A DNA stretch of 64,000 bases from an uncultured Candidatus Binatia bacterium (GCA_958295985.1 OY282432.1:1426001-1490000); one strand, 5' to 3'; counted from the stretch's first letter, positions 17,858-28,079 are shown. Numbers and translations: made by a program. The notes: generated from the sequence alone by a model not told the origin.

Positions 17858-19204
17858 TCATTGGAACGGCGTTGACAAACGGCTCAACATGCCGCGCCGC
17901 TTGGCTCCCGGCTTCTTCATCCGCTGCATCATCTTCTTCATCTCCATGAACTGTTTCATGAGACGGTTGACGTCGGTGACCGTGGTGCCGCTCCCCTGGG
18001 CGATGCGCCGGCGCCGGCTGCCGTTCAGCAGTACGGGGTTCCGGCGTTCCTTGAGTGTCATGGAGTTGATGATCGCCTCGATGCGCTTGAGCTCCTTCTC
18101 CGCGTGGGACATGTCCACCTGCTGGCCCAGCTTCCTCCCCCCGGGCACCATGTCCAGCAGGTTGCCGATGGAGCCCATCTTCTTGATCGCCTGCATCTGC
18201 GTCTGGAAGTCTTCCAGGGAGAACTCCCCCTTGCGCATCCGCTGTTCGAGCTTCGGTGCGGTCTTCTTGTCAACGGCCTGCTCCGCCTTCTCGATCAGCG
18301 ACAGCACGTCGCCCATGCCGAGGATGCGCGACGCCATGCGATCCGGAAAGAACGGCTCCAGCGCGTCCGCCTTTTCCCCGACGCCGACGTAGAGCACCGG
18401 CTTGCCCACCACCGCCCTGACGGAAAGCGCCGCTCCGCCCCGGGCATCGCCGTCCATCTTGGTCAGGATCACCCCGGTCAGGTCCAGCGCCTCGTTGAAG
18501 CCCTGCGCCTGGTTGACGGCGTCCTGCCCGATCATGGCGTCGAGGGTCAGGAGGACGTTGCGGGGGTCCAGGGCCGAGCGAATCGCCACGAGCTCCTGCA
18601 TCAACTCCTCGTCGATGTGCAGCCGGCCGGCGGTGTCCACGATCAGTACGTCGCAGAGCCTCTGGTTAGCCTTGTCGAAGGCGTTGCGGCAGATCTCCAC
18701 CGGCGCCGAGCTGTCGCCGGAGTCGTACACCGGCAGCCCGTGCTCGTCGCACAACGTGCGCAGTTGCTCCCGGGCCGCGGGCCGGTACACGTCCGCGGAC
18801 ACGAGATAGGGCGTCCGTTTCTGCTGCTTCTTCAGGTGCAGCGCCAGCTTGACCGCTGAGGTGGTCTTGCCCGATCCCTGAAGGCCCACCAGCATCAGCA
18901 CCACCGGTTGCCGTCCCTTGAGGTCCGGGCCGATGGCCTCCCCGCCAAGGATCTTGACCAACTCTTCCTTGACGATCTTGACGAGCTGCTGGTCCGGCGT
19001 CAGGCTCTGCAGCACGTCCCGACCCATGGACTGGGCCTGGACCGAATCGATGAAGCTCTTGACCACCTTGAAGTTGACGTCCGCCTCCAGCAGTGCCAGC
19101 CGCACCTCCCGCAACGACTCCGCCACGTTGGACTCGGTGATCCTGCCGTGGCCCCGCAGCCGCTTGAAGGTCTGCTCCAGCTTGTCGGTGAGGTTTTCGA
19201 ACAT
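17858..19204 (-). CDS. ffh: Signal recognition particle GTPase Ffh
   Basis: This SRP54 homologue binds 4.5S RNA and signal sequences and delivers nascent membrane proteins to FtsY. It has 448 residues: N-domain helices, G-domain with GLQGSGKTTSAVKLA (P-loop), DTAGRLHIDEEL, TKMDGDARGGAAL and GVGEKADALEPF, then the methionine-rich M-domain (MRKGEFSLEDFQTQMQAIKK, GSRRRRIAQGSGTTVTDVN). It is first gene of the operon running to rplS. The SRP RNA gene was not seen in the window. Confidence 0.98.
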   Translation of the reverse strand: MFENLTDKLEQTFKRLRGHGRITESNVAESLREVRLALLEADVNFKVVKSFIDSVQAQSMGRDVLQSLTPDQQLVKIVKEELVKILGGEAIGPDLKGRQPVVLMLVGLQGSGKTTSAVKLALHLKKQQKRTPYLVSADVYRPAAREQLRTLCDEHGLPVYDSGDSSAPVEICRNAFDKANQRLCDVLIVDTAGRLHIDEELMQELVAIRSALDPRNVLLTLDAMIGQDAVNQAQGFNEALDLTGVILTKMDGDARGGAALSVRAVVGKPVLYVGVGEKADALEPFFPDRMASRILGMGDVLSLIEKAEQAVDKKTAPKLEQRMRKGEFSLEDFQTQMQAIKKMGSIGNLLDMVPGGRKLGQQVDMSHAEKELKRIEAIINSMTLKERRNPVLLNGSRRRRIAQGSGTTVTDVNRLMKQFMEMKKMMQRMKKPGAKRRGMLSRLSTPFQ

Positions 19205-19262
19205 GGGGTCGAAGGTCGATACCGAACCCGTCTATGAGCCTGCGCCGCAGGGAGACGAGCGT

Positions 19263-19295
19263 GTAGGGGCGGGTTTCAAACGCCTGCGCCCGCAC
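19263..19295 (+). repeat. Dispersed repeat, GTAGGGGCGGG family, copy 3
   Basis: GTAGGGGCGGGTTTCAAA followed by a GC-rich complementary region, about 60 bases upstream of the ffh start, in the gap between ffh and groEL. Confidence 0.75.
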
Positions 19296-19378
19296 CGCGT
19301 TGCCGGCCGATATAGGCTCCCGGAATGAGAAACCATACAATCCAGGATGATAATATAGTTCGCCTGTCCCAACAACGC

Positions 19379-19421
19379 AAAAAGGGCCTGGAACGTCTCC
19401 TCGAAGACGCCCCAGGCCCTT
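19379..19421 (-). terminator. Intrinsic terminator of groES-groEL
   Basis: On the minus strand, AAGGGCCTGG (19421-19412) pairs with CCAGGCCCTT (19391-19382), with a smaller hairpin CGTCT/AGACG nested in the loop. The 3' arm runs into a short T-tract (five T). It begins about 20 bases after the groEL stop, a canonical position. Confidence 0.9.
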
Positions 19422-19440
19422 GATTTGCCGGAACGGCAGG

Positions 19441-21135
<1,695 letters not shown>

Positions 21136-21426
21136 TTATTTCTCGACGATGCCGAGGATGTCATCCTCTCGCATGATGATGTGCTCTTCGCCGTCCAGGG
21201 TGATCTCGCTGCCAGCGTACTTGCCGAACAGCACCCGGTCCTTGACTTTGACGTCCAGCGGAGTGATCTTGCCGTCGTCGTTGGCCTTGCCCTTGCCCAC
21301 CGCAACGACCTCACCCTCCTGGGGTTTCTCCTTGGCAGTATCCGGGATGATGATCCCGCCCGCGGTGGTTTCCTCTTCCTCGATCCGCTTGACGATGACC
21401 CGGTCCTGTAAGGGTCTGATGCTCAT
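21136..21426 (-). CDS. groS: Co-chaperonin GroES
   Basis: A 96-residue Cpn10 lid of the chaperonin. It starts [19 protein letters not shown], carries the mobile loop [20 protein letters not shown], and ends with the typical [18 protein letters not shown] stands six bases upstream of the ATG. A single promoter upstream appears to drive both chaperonin genes. Confidence 0.99.
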   Translation of the reverse strand: MSIRPLQDRVIVKRIEEEETTAGGIIIPDTAKEKPQEGEVVAVGKGKANDDGKITPLDVKVKDRVLFGKYAGSEITLDGEEHIIMREDDILGIVEK

Positions 21427-21502
21427 GTTGTCTCCTCCTTTTCAGTTCGTCGTAACGTATTTCCGATAGATTGATAGACGTACACAATGAGGTGTGGCGG
21501 TA

Positions 21503-21530
21503 AATTTAAGCACGGTCTCGGCCCTGTCAA
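21503..21530 (-). promoter_or_regulatory. Putative promoter of groES-groEL
   Basis: On the minus strand TTGACA (21530-21525) is followed after 16 bases by TAAATT (21508-21503). I saw neither a CIRCE inverted repeat nor a clear sigma32 consensus, so the heat-shock control mechanism is not apparent from sequence. Confidence 0.5.
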
Positions 21531-21661
21531 GGGGGTGTGCAACTTTTGTCGGAAATCTGCCGTGCGCGGACTCGGGGGACGGGACGGTCCTCAGCGCTGA
21601 GTTTGCCGTGGGGCGAAAATCCTGACAAAATCGCATAGTTCCACCACAACTTGAAGACGTG

Positions 21662-22588
21662 ATGAACCTCCTCAAACCGCCGCCTTTGAGGCCCGGAGAC
21701 ACCATCGGGGTGGTGGCTCCGGCCGGAGCGGTCTACCGGGACCGTCTGGACAAGGGCGTCCGCGCCCTCCAGGCCCGCGGGTTCCGGGTCGAACTGGCCG
21801 AAGGCATTCTCGCGCGCAAGGGCTATCTGGCGGGGAGCGAGCAGCAACGCGCCAGGACCCTCGAACGCTTCTTCGTGCGGGACGACATCGCCGCGGTGTT
21901 CTGTGCCCGCGGCGGGTTCGGTTCGATACAGCTCCTGCCCGGTCTCGACCCCGAACTCATTCGAGCCCATCCCAAGATCTTCGTGGGGTTCAGCGACGTC
22001 ACCGCGTTGCTGAACTGGATGTCGCAAAGCTGCGGCGTGGTGGCCTTCCACGGTCCCATGGTGGCGGTCGAGTTCGCCGGGGAGCTCGGCGGCGGCGTAG
22101 GCAGCGGTTTCTGGGACGCGCTGACCGGGAAACGGCAGCTTTGGGGGATCAAGGGCACCGGCACCCTTCGGAACGGGAACGCCCCCGCGCGGGGACTATT
22201 GGCCGGGGGGTGTCTCTCGGTGCTGGTGACGACCCTCGGGACCCCTTACGAGATCGATACCACGGGGAAGATCGTCTTTCTCGAGGACGTGGCCGAGCGC
22301 CCCTACCGGCTCGAGCGGATGCTGACCCACCTGCGCATGGCCGGCAAGCTGGACGATGTCGCCGGAGTGGTGACAGGTGCATTCAACGAATGCGAGACGG
22401 GCGCCGAAAGGGACGTCGAGGATGTCCTGGCGGAGGTGTTCGGCAACGTCCCCTACCCGGTGGTGACCGGTCTGCCCTGCGGCCACGCCACCGCCAACAC
22501 CCTGCTCCCCATCGGGCTCGAGGCCGAGCTGGACGGCTGCAAGGGCCTGCTGAGGCTCTTGGAGCCGGCGACGCGGACCGCGGAATGA
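21662..22588 (+). CDS. ldcA: Muramoyltetrapeptide LD-carboxypeptidase (S66 family)
   Basis: A 308-residue cytoplasmic serine peptidase that removes the terminal D-Ala from recycled muropeptides. Family motifs are LRPGDTIGVVAPAGAVYRDR, the strand AVFCARGGFGS, the nucleophile segment VGFSDVTALLNW, and the C-terminal His in LPCGHATANTLLPIG. The ATG at 21662 is used (a GTG lies one codon upstream). Its stop overlaps the next start as ATGA, and it heads a three-gene operon with a serine hydrolase and mpl. Confidence 0.94.
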   Translation: MNLLKPPPLRPGDTIGVVAPAGAVYRDRLDKGVRALQARGFRVELAEGILARKGYLAGSEQQRARTLERFFVRDDIAAVFCARGGFGSIQLLPGLDPELIRAHPKIFVGFSDVTALLNWMSQSCGVVAFHGPMVAVEFAGELGGGVGSGFWDALTGKRQLWGIKGTGTLRNGNAPARGLLAGGCLSVLVTTLGTPYEIDTTGKIVFLEDVAERPYRLERMLTHLRMAGKLDDVAGVVTGAFNECETGAERDVEDVLAEVFGNVPYPVVTGLPCGHATANTLLPIGLEAELDGCKGLLRLLEPATRTAE

Positions 22589-23787
22589 TGCGGCTGGACG
22601 CCCTCGATGCGGCGTGCCGCGGCGGCGTGTCCGCGGGAGCCTTCCCGGGCGCCGTGGTGCTGGTGGGCAACGGCCGGGAGATCCTCGGCCATCGCGCCTA
22701 TGGCTATCGGGCGCTGGCGCCCGAGCGGCTTCCGATGATGCCCGATACCGTGTTCGACCTCAGTTCTCTCACCAAGCCCATGGCCACCACCACCGCCATG
22801 ATGCTGCTGGTGCGGGACGGGCGCGTGCGATTGGACGACCCGGCGTGCACGGTGATCCCCGAGTTCGGCCGCGGCGCCAGGGCCGCGGTGACGTTCCGCC
22901 AGCTTCTGAACCACACCTCGGGCCTTCCGGCCTGGAAGCCCTACTACGAATCCGTCATTCCCCATGACGAGTCCGTCATTCCCGCGAACGCGGGAATCCA
23001 GGGGCGGAGGGGGGCGACGGCCGTACTTCCCGAGGAAATGGCCGGGGCCCGCGCCGGTGCGCGCGCGGTGACCGGCAAGAGCGGCTGTCTCGAACGCATC
23101 CATGACGAAGAGCTGGTGGCGCGGCCGGGCGAGCAGATCCTCTACAGCGACCTCGGCTTCATCCTGCTGGGGGAGGCCGTGGAGAGACTGGGCGGGAGGC
23201 CGCTGGACCGGTTTTGTCGAGACGAGATCTTCACCCCGATGGGGTTGTCTTCGACGTTCTTCGTGGACCTGGGCCGGCGGTCCCGAGAGCCTCGGCCGTG
23301 CGCCGGTCGAACCATTGCCGCCACCGAGGACTGCGGTCGGCGCCGCAAGATACTCTGCGGCGAAGTCCACGACGGCAACGCCTTCGCCATGGGCGGCGTC
23401 GCCGGACATGCCGGCGTGTTCTCGTCGGCGCCGGACGTTCATCGGTTTCTCCGTTTCCTGGGGCGCTGCTACGAGGATGCGGAGCCGGACTTCCTGCCCG
23501 GCGCGGTGGTGCGCGAGTTCCTCGAGGCGGAACGGGCCCTGCCGGGACAGACCCATGTGCTGGGCTGGGATACCCCCTCGCCCGAGGGGTCCTCCAGCGG
23601 CCGTCACTTCTCCGCCCGCACCGTCGGCCACCTGGGCTTCACCGGCACCTCCATCTGGTGGGACCTCGAGCGGGACGTTCACGTCGTGTTCCTGACCAAC
23701 CGGGTTCACCCGTCGCCGGACAACGCGGCGATACGGGAATACCGCCCCCTGGTGCACGACGCGATCATGGAAGGGTTGCGTCCATGA
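22585..23787 (+). CDS. Serine hydrolase, beta-lactamase / class C penicillin-binding-protein family
   Basis: The 400-residue protein has the SxxK active-site motif as S61-L-T-K64 (LSSLTKP), a Tyr-containing second motif YSDLG near residue 187, and the family HTSGLPAW segment. No signal peptide is evident, so it may be cytoplasmic. ATGA overlaps on both sides tie it to ldcA and mpl, so a role in muropeptide or amide hydrolysis during peptidoglycan recycling is inferred. Residues 124-139 (VIPHDESVIPANAGIQ) are encoded by a palindromic repeat inserted in frame between catalytic segments. Whether the enzyme tolerates this loop is unknown. Confidence 0.87.
   Translation: MMRLDALDAACRGGVSAGAFPGAVVLVGNGREILGHRAYGYRALAPERLPMMPDTVFDLSSLTKPMATTTAMMLLVRDGRVRLDDPACTVIPEFGRGARAAVTFRQLLNHTSGLPAWKPYYESVIPHDESVIPANAGIQGRRGATAVLPEEMAGARAGARAVTGKSGCLERIHDEELVARPGEQILYSDLGFILLGEAVERLGGRPLDRFCRDEIFTPMGLSSTFFVDLGRRSREPRPCAGRTIAATEDCGRRRKILCGEVHDGNAFAMGGVAGHAGVFSSAPDVHRFLRFLGRCYEDAEPDFLPGAVVREFLEAERALPGQTHVLGWDTPSPEGSSSGRHFSARTVGHLGFTGTSIWWDLERDVHVVFLTNRVHPSPDNAAIREYRPLVHDAIMEGLRP
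22954..23001 (+). repeat. REP-like palindromic element inside a coding gene
   Basis: A short GTCATTCCCCATGAC is followed by a full copy at 22975-23001 with arms ATTCCCGCG (22978-22986) and CGCGGGAAT (22989-22997). The 27-base unit GTCATTCCCGCG...GGGAATCCAG recurs inverted at 63770-63796. It keeps the reading frame and encodes VIPANAGIQ. Confidence 0.85.
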
Positions 23788-25214
23788 GTCCGGACCTGAG
23801 CCCCGGGGCACACGTTCATTTCATTGCCATTTGCGGCGTCGGCACCGGTTCGCTGGCCGGTCTGCTGCGGCAGCGGGGTTATCGGGTCACCGGCTCGGAC
23901 GAGAACGTCTACCCGCCCATGAGCACCTTCCTGGAGCGCATCGGCATCGACATACTGCCCGGTTTCAGCGAAGCTCACCTCGGCAACGGCCCGGACCTGG
24001 TGGTCGTCGGCAACGCCGTGTCCCGGGGGAACCCCGAGGCGGAAGCGGTGCTGCGCCGCGGCATCCCGTATGTGTCGCTGCCCCAGGCCCTGGGCCGGTT
24101 CCTCATCGACGGGAAACGCTCCCTGGTGGTGGCCGGAACCCACGGCAAGACCACCACCACCTCGTTGATGTCGTGGGTGCTGGTGGCCGCGGAACTGGAC
24201 CCGAGCTTCTTCATCGGCGGCATCCCGGTGAACTTCGGCAATGGCTTCCGCTTTGGGGAGGGCTCCTGGGTGGTCATGGAGGGAGATGAATACGATAGCG
24301 CCTTCTTCGACAAGGGTCCCAAGTTTCTCCACTACCAACCGGAACGGGTCATCCTCACCAGCCTGGAGTTCGACCACGCGGACATTTATCGGGACCTGGA
24401 GCACGTGAAAGGGGCCTTCCGGCGCTTGGTGGAGATGGTTCCGCCCGGCGGCGGCCTCCTGGTGTGCGACGAGGCCGCCCATGCCCTGGACCTCCTGGAC
24501 CGGGCGTCCTGTCCGGTCCAGTCCTACGGTCTGGGCGAGTCAGCCAACTGGCAGGCTCGCGACATCCGCGCCGGGGGAGGCCGGACCGGCTTCACTCCCT
24601 GCCACGAGGGCGTGGCCGAAGGCCCGGTGGAGGTGCCGTTGATCGGCCGCCACAACGCCAGGAACGCACTGGCGGTCTATGCCACGGCCAGGGAGATCGG
24701 GTTGAGCCCGTCCGTGATCCGCTCGGCCATGGCCACCTTCCGCGGGGTGCGGCGGAGGCAGGAGATCGCTGGCGAAGCCGCGGGCGTCCTGGTCATCGAC
24801 GACTTCGCCCACCATCCCACCGCGGTGGCGGACACCATCGCCGCGGTGCGGGACGCCTGGCCCGGGCGGCGGCTCTGGGCCGTTTTCGAGCCCCGCAGCC
24901 AGACCAGCCGGAGACGCGTCTTCCTCACGGAGTTCGCCCGGGCGCTGGCCCGGGCCGACCGGGTCGTCCTCCCCGACCTCTACCACCCGGAAAAGATTCC
25001 CGAGGAAGAGCGCCTTTCCCCCGCGGAGCTGGTCGATTGCATCAACCGGCATCGAGGGGACCGGATCGCGTCCTATCTCGCCGGGGTCGACGAAATCGTC
25101 CGGGTAGTGGTCCGGGACGCCGCGGCGCGGGATGTCGTGCTGGTGATGTCCAACGGCAGCTTCGGCGACTTGCCGGAGAAGATCGTGGCCGGGCTCCGGC
25201 AGCGGGAATCTTGA
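23784..25214 (+). CDS. mpl: UDP-N-acetylmuramate:L-alanyl-gamma-D-glutamyl-meso-diaminopimelate ligase
   Basis: This Mur-ligase attaches recycled L-Ala-gamma-D-Glu-meso-DAP tripeptide to UDP-MurNAc. The 476-residue protein begins with the Mur N-terminal Rossmann segment FIAICGVGTGSLAGLLRQRG and has the P-loop VVAGTHGKTTTTSL, the Mpl-typical EGDEYDSAFFDKGPKF, central HNARNALA, and C-terminal IDDFAHHPTAVADTI and FEPRSQTSRR. Compared with MurC these last motifs are Mpl-like. The start overlaps the serine hydrolase stop (ATGA). With ldcA upstream this is a recycling operon. Confidence 0.95.
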   Translation: MSPDLSPGAHVHFIAICGVGTGSLAGLLRQRGYRVTGSDENVYPPMSTFLERIGIDILPGFSEAHLGNGPDLVVVGNAVSRGNPEAEAVLRRGIPYVSLPQALGRFLIDGKRSLVVAGTHGKTTTTSLMSWVLVAAELDPSFFIGGIPVNFGNGFRFGEGSWVVMEGDEYDSAFFDKGPKFLHYQPERVILTSLEFDHADIYRDLEHVKGAFRRLVEMVPPGGGLLVCDEAAHALDLLDRASCPVQSYGLGESANWQARDIRAGGGRTGFTPCHEGVAEGPVEVPLIGRHNARNALAVYATAREIGLSPSVIRSAMATFRGVRRRQEIAGEAAGVLVIDDFAHHPTAVADTIAAVRDAWPGRRLWAVFEPRSQTSRRRVFLTEFARALARADRVVLPDLYHPEKIPEEERLSPAELVDCINRHRGDRIASYLAGVDEIVRVVVRDAAARDVVLVMSNGSFGDLPEKIVAGLRQRES

Positions 25215-25246
25215 CTTGCCCGGAACCGTGGACTAGACTCGAACCC

Positions 25247-25588
25247 GTGGACAGTCTCGATCACAGCCTTCGCTTGACCGACGCGGCGGTAGCCCACGTC
25301 AAGAAGATCCGCCAGCGGGAGAACCTCGCCGGCCGCGGACTGCGGGTCTCCGTGACCCCCGGAGGATGTTCCGGTTTCTCCTACAAGCTGGACTTCGATG
25401 ACGGTCCCAAACCGGAGGACGTGGTGCTGGAGCTGGATGGCCTGCAGGTCTACGTGGAGACTTCCATCCTGCAGCAGCTCGGAGGGACGGTCATCGACTA
25501 CGTGAGCGAGCTTCAGGGCGCCAGCTTCCGTTTCTCCAACCCCAATGCCACGGGCACCTGCGGGTGCGGCACTTCATTTTCCGCGTAA
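25247..25588 (+). CDS. Iron-sulfur cluster insertion protein, IscA/ErpA (HesB) family
   Basis: A 113-residue A-type Fe-S carrier. The three conserved cysteines are present in VTPGGCSGFSY and near the C-terminus in TGTCGCGTSF, and the LTDAAVAHVKKI start is typical. The GTG at 25247 gives the usual family length. A TTG at 25211, overlapping the mpl stop, would add twelve residues. The spacing suggests co-transcription with mpl. It cannot be assigned to ErpA or IscA specifically from sequence alone. Confidence 0.9.
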   Translation: MDSLDHSLRLTDAAVAHVKKIRQRENLAGRGLRVSVTPGGCSGFSYKLDFDDGPKPEDVVLELDGLQVYVETSILQQLGGTVIDYVSELQGASFRFSNPNATGTCGCGTSFSA

Positions 25589-25684
25589 CCCTCCGCCGAG
25601 CGGAGAGCCGTCAGCAGTCCGACCGACACCGTTGAAGCTTCCTGTTGCACGCCGCCAAACGTTATTTCCGCTGAGGTCACTGCC

Positions 25685-26722
25685 TTGAAAGCCGTCAGGA
25701 TCCACGAGCACGGCGGAGCTGACAAGCTCCGCTATGAAGAAGCTGAAGACCCGGTCTTGCGGTCGCCGCGCGACGTGATCGTGCGCCTGCGGGCGGCCTC
25801 CCTGAACCACATCGACCTGTGGAATCGCAAGGGTCTCACCGGGATGAAGGTGGAGTTCCCGCACATCCTCGGCGCCGACGGCGCGGGCGTGGTGGAGGAG
25901 GTGGGAAACGAGGTGACCCACTGCAAGAAGGGCGATGCGGTTTGCCTGTATCCCCCGGTGGGGTGCGGCGGCTGCGAGTTCTGCCGCACCGGCCGGGACT
26001 ACATGTGCGTCCGCCTGCGCGTCCTCGGCGAGGGCATGAAAGGGTCTTACGCCGAATACGTGGTGATTCCCGGCGCCAACTGCTTCCCTGTCCCCGAGGG
26101 CTACGGCTTCGAGGAGGCGGCGGCGTTCCCGCTGGTTTTCATCACCGTCTGGCGCATGCTGGTGACCAACGCCAGGCTCGCGCCCGGTGAGAAGGTGCTC
26201 ATCCTGGGCATCGGCGGCGGTGTGGCCATGGCGGCGCTGCAGATCGCCAAGGCCATGAATGCCTGGGTGGCCGTGACCTCGAGCAGCGACGAAAAGCTCG
26301 AAAGCGCCCGGCGCATGGGAGCCGACTACGGCTTGAACTACCGGAAGCGCGACTTCACCCGGGACATCCGTGACGTCACCGGCAAGCGCGGGGTGGACGT
26401 GGTGGTGGACTGCGTGGGCGGCGAAAGCTGGGCCAAGAGTCTCGCGGCGCTGGTCAAGGGAGGGCGCCTGGTTACCTGCGGCGCCACCACCGGCGCCACG
26501 CCGCCGACGGACATTCGCCGCATCTTCTGGAATCATCTGAGCATTTTCGGGTCTACCCTGGGCAGTCGCGAAGAGTTCGAGCAGGTGTTACGGTTCGTCG
26601 AGGCCTCCGGCGTCAAGCCCGTGATCGACCGGACCTACCCGTTGGCCGAGGCGGCCGCGGCGCAGACGAGGCTGGAAACCGGACAACAGTTCGGCAAGAT
26701 CATCCTGATTCCGGGGTCGTAG
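25685..26722 (+). CDS. Zinc-type medium-chain dehydrogenase / quinone oxidoreductase
   Basis: 345-residue MDR-superfamily NAD(P)-dependent oxidoreductase. It carries the GroES-like domain (HILGADGAGVVEEVGNEV), a structural zinc lobe CGGCEFCRTGRDYMC, and the Rossmann fold VLILGIGGGVAMAALQIAKA. The catalytic zinc Cys is replaced in the early segment (AASLNHIDLWNRKG), as in many quinone reductase-like members. TTG start with GAGG upstream. The TAG stop is supplied by a dispersed repeat that begins at 26719. Substrate unknown. Confidence 0.88.
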   Translation: MKAVRIHEHGGADKLRYEEAEDPVLRSPRDVIVRLRAASLNHIDLWNRKGLTGMKVEFPHILGADGAGVVEEVGNEVTHCKKGDAVCLYPPVGCGGCEFCRTGRDYMCVRLRVLGEGMKGSYAEYVVIPGANCFPVPEGYGFEEAAAFPLVFITVWRMLVTNARLAPGEKVLILGIGGGVAMAALQIAKAMNAWVAVTSSSDEKLESARRMGADYGLNYRKRDFTRDIRDVTGKRGVDVVVDCVGGESWAKSLAALVKGGRLVTCGATTGATPPTDIRRIFWNHLSIFGSTLGSREEFEQVLRFVEASGVKPVIDRTYPLAEAAAAQTRLETGQQFGKIILIPGS

Positions 26723-26750
26723 GGGCGGGTCTCGAAATCCACCCGCGTCC
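26719..26750 (+). repeat. Dispersed repeat, GTAGGGGCGGG family, copy 4
   Basis: GTAGGGGCGGGTCTCGAAA followed by TCCACCCGCG. The TAG at 26720-26722 is the stop of the upstream oxidoreductase gene, the second case in the window of this repeat providing a stop codon. Confidence 0.75.
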
Positions 26751-26793
26751 ATGCCACGCGAGAAGGGTAGACGCCGCCGGCAGCAATCGGCCC

Positions 26794-27357
26794 ATGCGCA
26801 TCATCGGAGGTATAGCGCGGGGGAGAAGACTCAAGGCGCCCAAGGGGAGCACCATCCGTCCCACCGCCGACCGGGTCAGGGAAGCGCTGTTCAACATCCT
26901 GCCTCGGGATCTCTCGGGGCAGCGGGTGCTGGACCTCTTCGCCGGCAGCGGGAGCCTTTCGCTGGAGGCCTTGAGCCGGGGGGCGGCCTCGGCGTTGCTG
27001 GTGGACGAATCGGAGGAGGCGGCGGGATTGATGCGCCGTAACCTCGAAGCCCTCGGCTTCACGGGCCAGGCGCGGATCTGGTCGAAACCCGTGGGCAAGG
27101 CCTTGAGTCGTTTGGCCGCCGAGGGGACCAGGTACGACGCCATCTTTCTGGACCCCCCGTACGATCACGGCTGGGTGAACAAGGCCCTGGCCATGGTCGC
27201 CCGGGGGCGGGTGCTTCAGGCGGGGGGCATCGCCGTGGCGGAGCATAGCGTGAGGGAACGGGTCGAAGAACGGCACGGTGAACTGGTGCGCCGCGACCGG
27301 CGGCGGTACGGCGACACGATGCTCTCCTTCTTCGGGCTCGATAACCAGTGTTCGTGA
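26794..27357 (+). CDS. rsmD: 16S rRNA (guanine(966)-N(2))-methyltransferase RsmD
   Basis: 187-residue class I methyltransferase that modifies G966 of 16S rRNA using S-adenosylmethionine. It has the RsmD opening MRIIGGIARGRRLKAPKG, TRPTADRVREALFNIL (here IRPTADRVREALFNIL), the SAM motif VLDLFAGSGSLSLEALSRGA, and the catalytic LDPPYDHGW. It precedes coaD, a gene pair conserved in many bacteria. Confidence 0.96.
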   Translation: MRIIGGIARGRRLKAPKGSTIRPTADRVREALFNILPRDLSGQRVLDLFAGSGSLSLEALSRGAASALLVDESEEAAGLMRRNLEALGFTGQARIWSKPVGKALSRLAAEGTRYDAIFLDPPYDHGWVNKALAMVARGRVLQAGGIAVAEHSVRERVEERHGELVRRDRRRYGDTMLSFFGLDNQCS

Positions 27358-27388
27358 GGCACGACACCAGGCAAGGTCAGGTTTTCAC

Positions 27389-27883
27389 ATGGCGGAAATC
27401 AGCGTGGCGGTCTATCCCGGGTCCTTCGACCCCATCACCAACGGTCACATCGACCTGGTGACGCGAACACTTCGAATCTTCGATCAGGTGGTCATCGCCA
27501 TCGCGCGCAACCAGGACAAGGGGGGCGCGCTCTTTTCCGTGGAGGAGCGCATGGCCACGGTGCGGAAGGTCTTCGAAGGGGAGGAGCGCGTGCGCGTGGA
27601 CAGCTTCGAGGGCCTGCTGGTGGACTATGCGGAGGCGCAGGCGGCCAAGGTGGTGATCCGCGGGCTGCGGGCGGTGTCGGACTTCGAGTACGAGTTCCAG
27701 ATGGCGACCATGAATCGCCGGCTCAAGCCGAATCTGGAGACCTTCTTCATGATGACCGGCGAGTCGTCCTTCTATATCAGCTCGCGACTGGTCAAGGAGG
27801 TCGCCGGGCTGGGCGGCGACGTTGCCGCGTTCGTTCCGGACGTCGTGCTCGATCAGCTTCGGAAAAAGTTCCCCCGGTCGTAG
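27389..27883 (+). CDS. coaD: Phosphopantetheine adenylyltransferase
   Basis: 164-residue nucleotidyltransferase that makes dephospho-CoA from 4'-phosphopantetheine and ATP. The TNGH form of the (T/H)xGH motif is in VYPGSFDPITNGHIDLVTRT. The ISSS-type motif appears as YISSRLVKEVAGLGGDV, and RGLRAVSDFEYEFQMA is characteristic. The start at 27389 gives full family length and lies 31 bases after rsmD. Confidence 0.97.
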   Translation: MAEISVAVYPGSFDPITNGHIDLVTRTLRIFDQVVIAIARNQDKGGALFSVEERMATVRKVFEGEERVRVDSFEGLLVDYAEAQAAKVVIRGLRAVSDFEYEFQMATMNRRLKPNLETFFMMTGESSFYISSRLVKEVAGLGGDVAAFVPDVVLDQLRKKFPRS

Positions 27884-27939
27884 AAGCGTGTGGGTCCGGT
27901 CCCGGTTGACACTGCCATACCGACAGGCTACAACCATCC

Positions 27940-28016
27940 TGCGGGGTGGAGCAGCCCGGTAGCTCGCAAGGCTCATAACCTTGAGGTCGGTGGTTCAAAT
28001 CCACCCCCCGCAACCA
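27940..28016 (+). tRNA. tRNA-Met (CAT), initiator type
   Basis: A complete 77-base cloverleaf with encoded CCA (28014-28016). The acceptor has T1:A72 then six pairs GCGGGG/CCCCGC. The D-stem GAGC/GCTC carries the A11:U24 pair of initiators. The anticodon loop CTCATAA (27972-27978) reads CAT. The anticodon stem CAAGG/CCTTG has A29:U41, G30:C40, G31:C39. The T-stem is GGTGG/CCACC with loop TTCAAAT. The D-stem and loop are initiator-like, but position 1 and pair 29:41 deviate from the standard bacterial initiator. Confidence 0.96.
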
Positions 28017-28079
28017 CCTCAAGCCCCTTGGGCCGGGTCGCCGTCTCCCGTCACCCACTTCAATGACTCACTTCATGCC

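Noticed and set aside
21427-21661. CIRCE operator upstream of groES
   Set aside because: I looked for TTAGCACTC-N9-GAGTGCTAA and did not find it.
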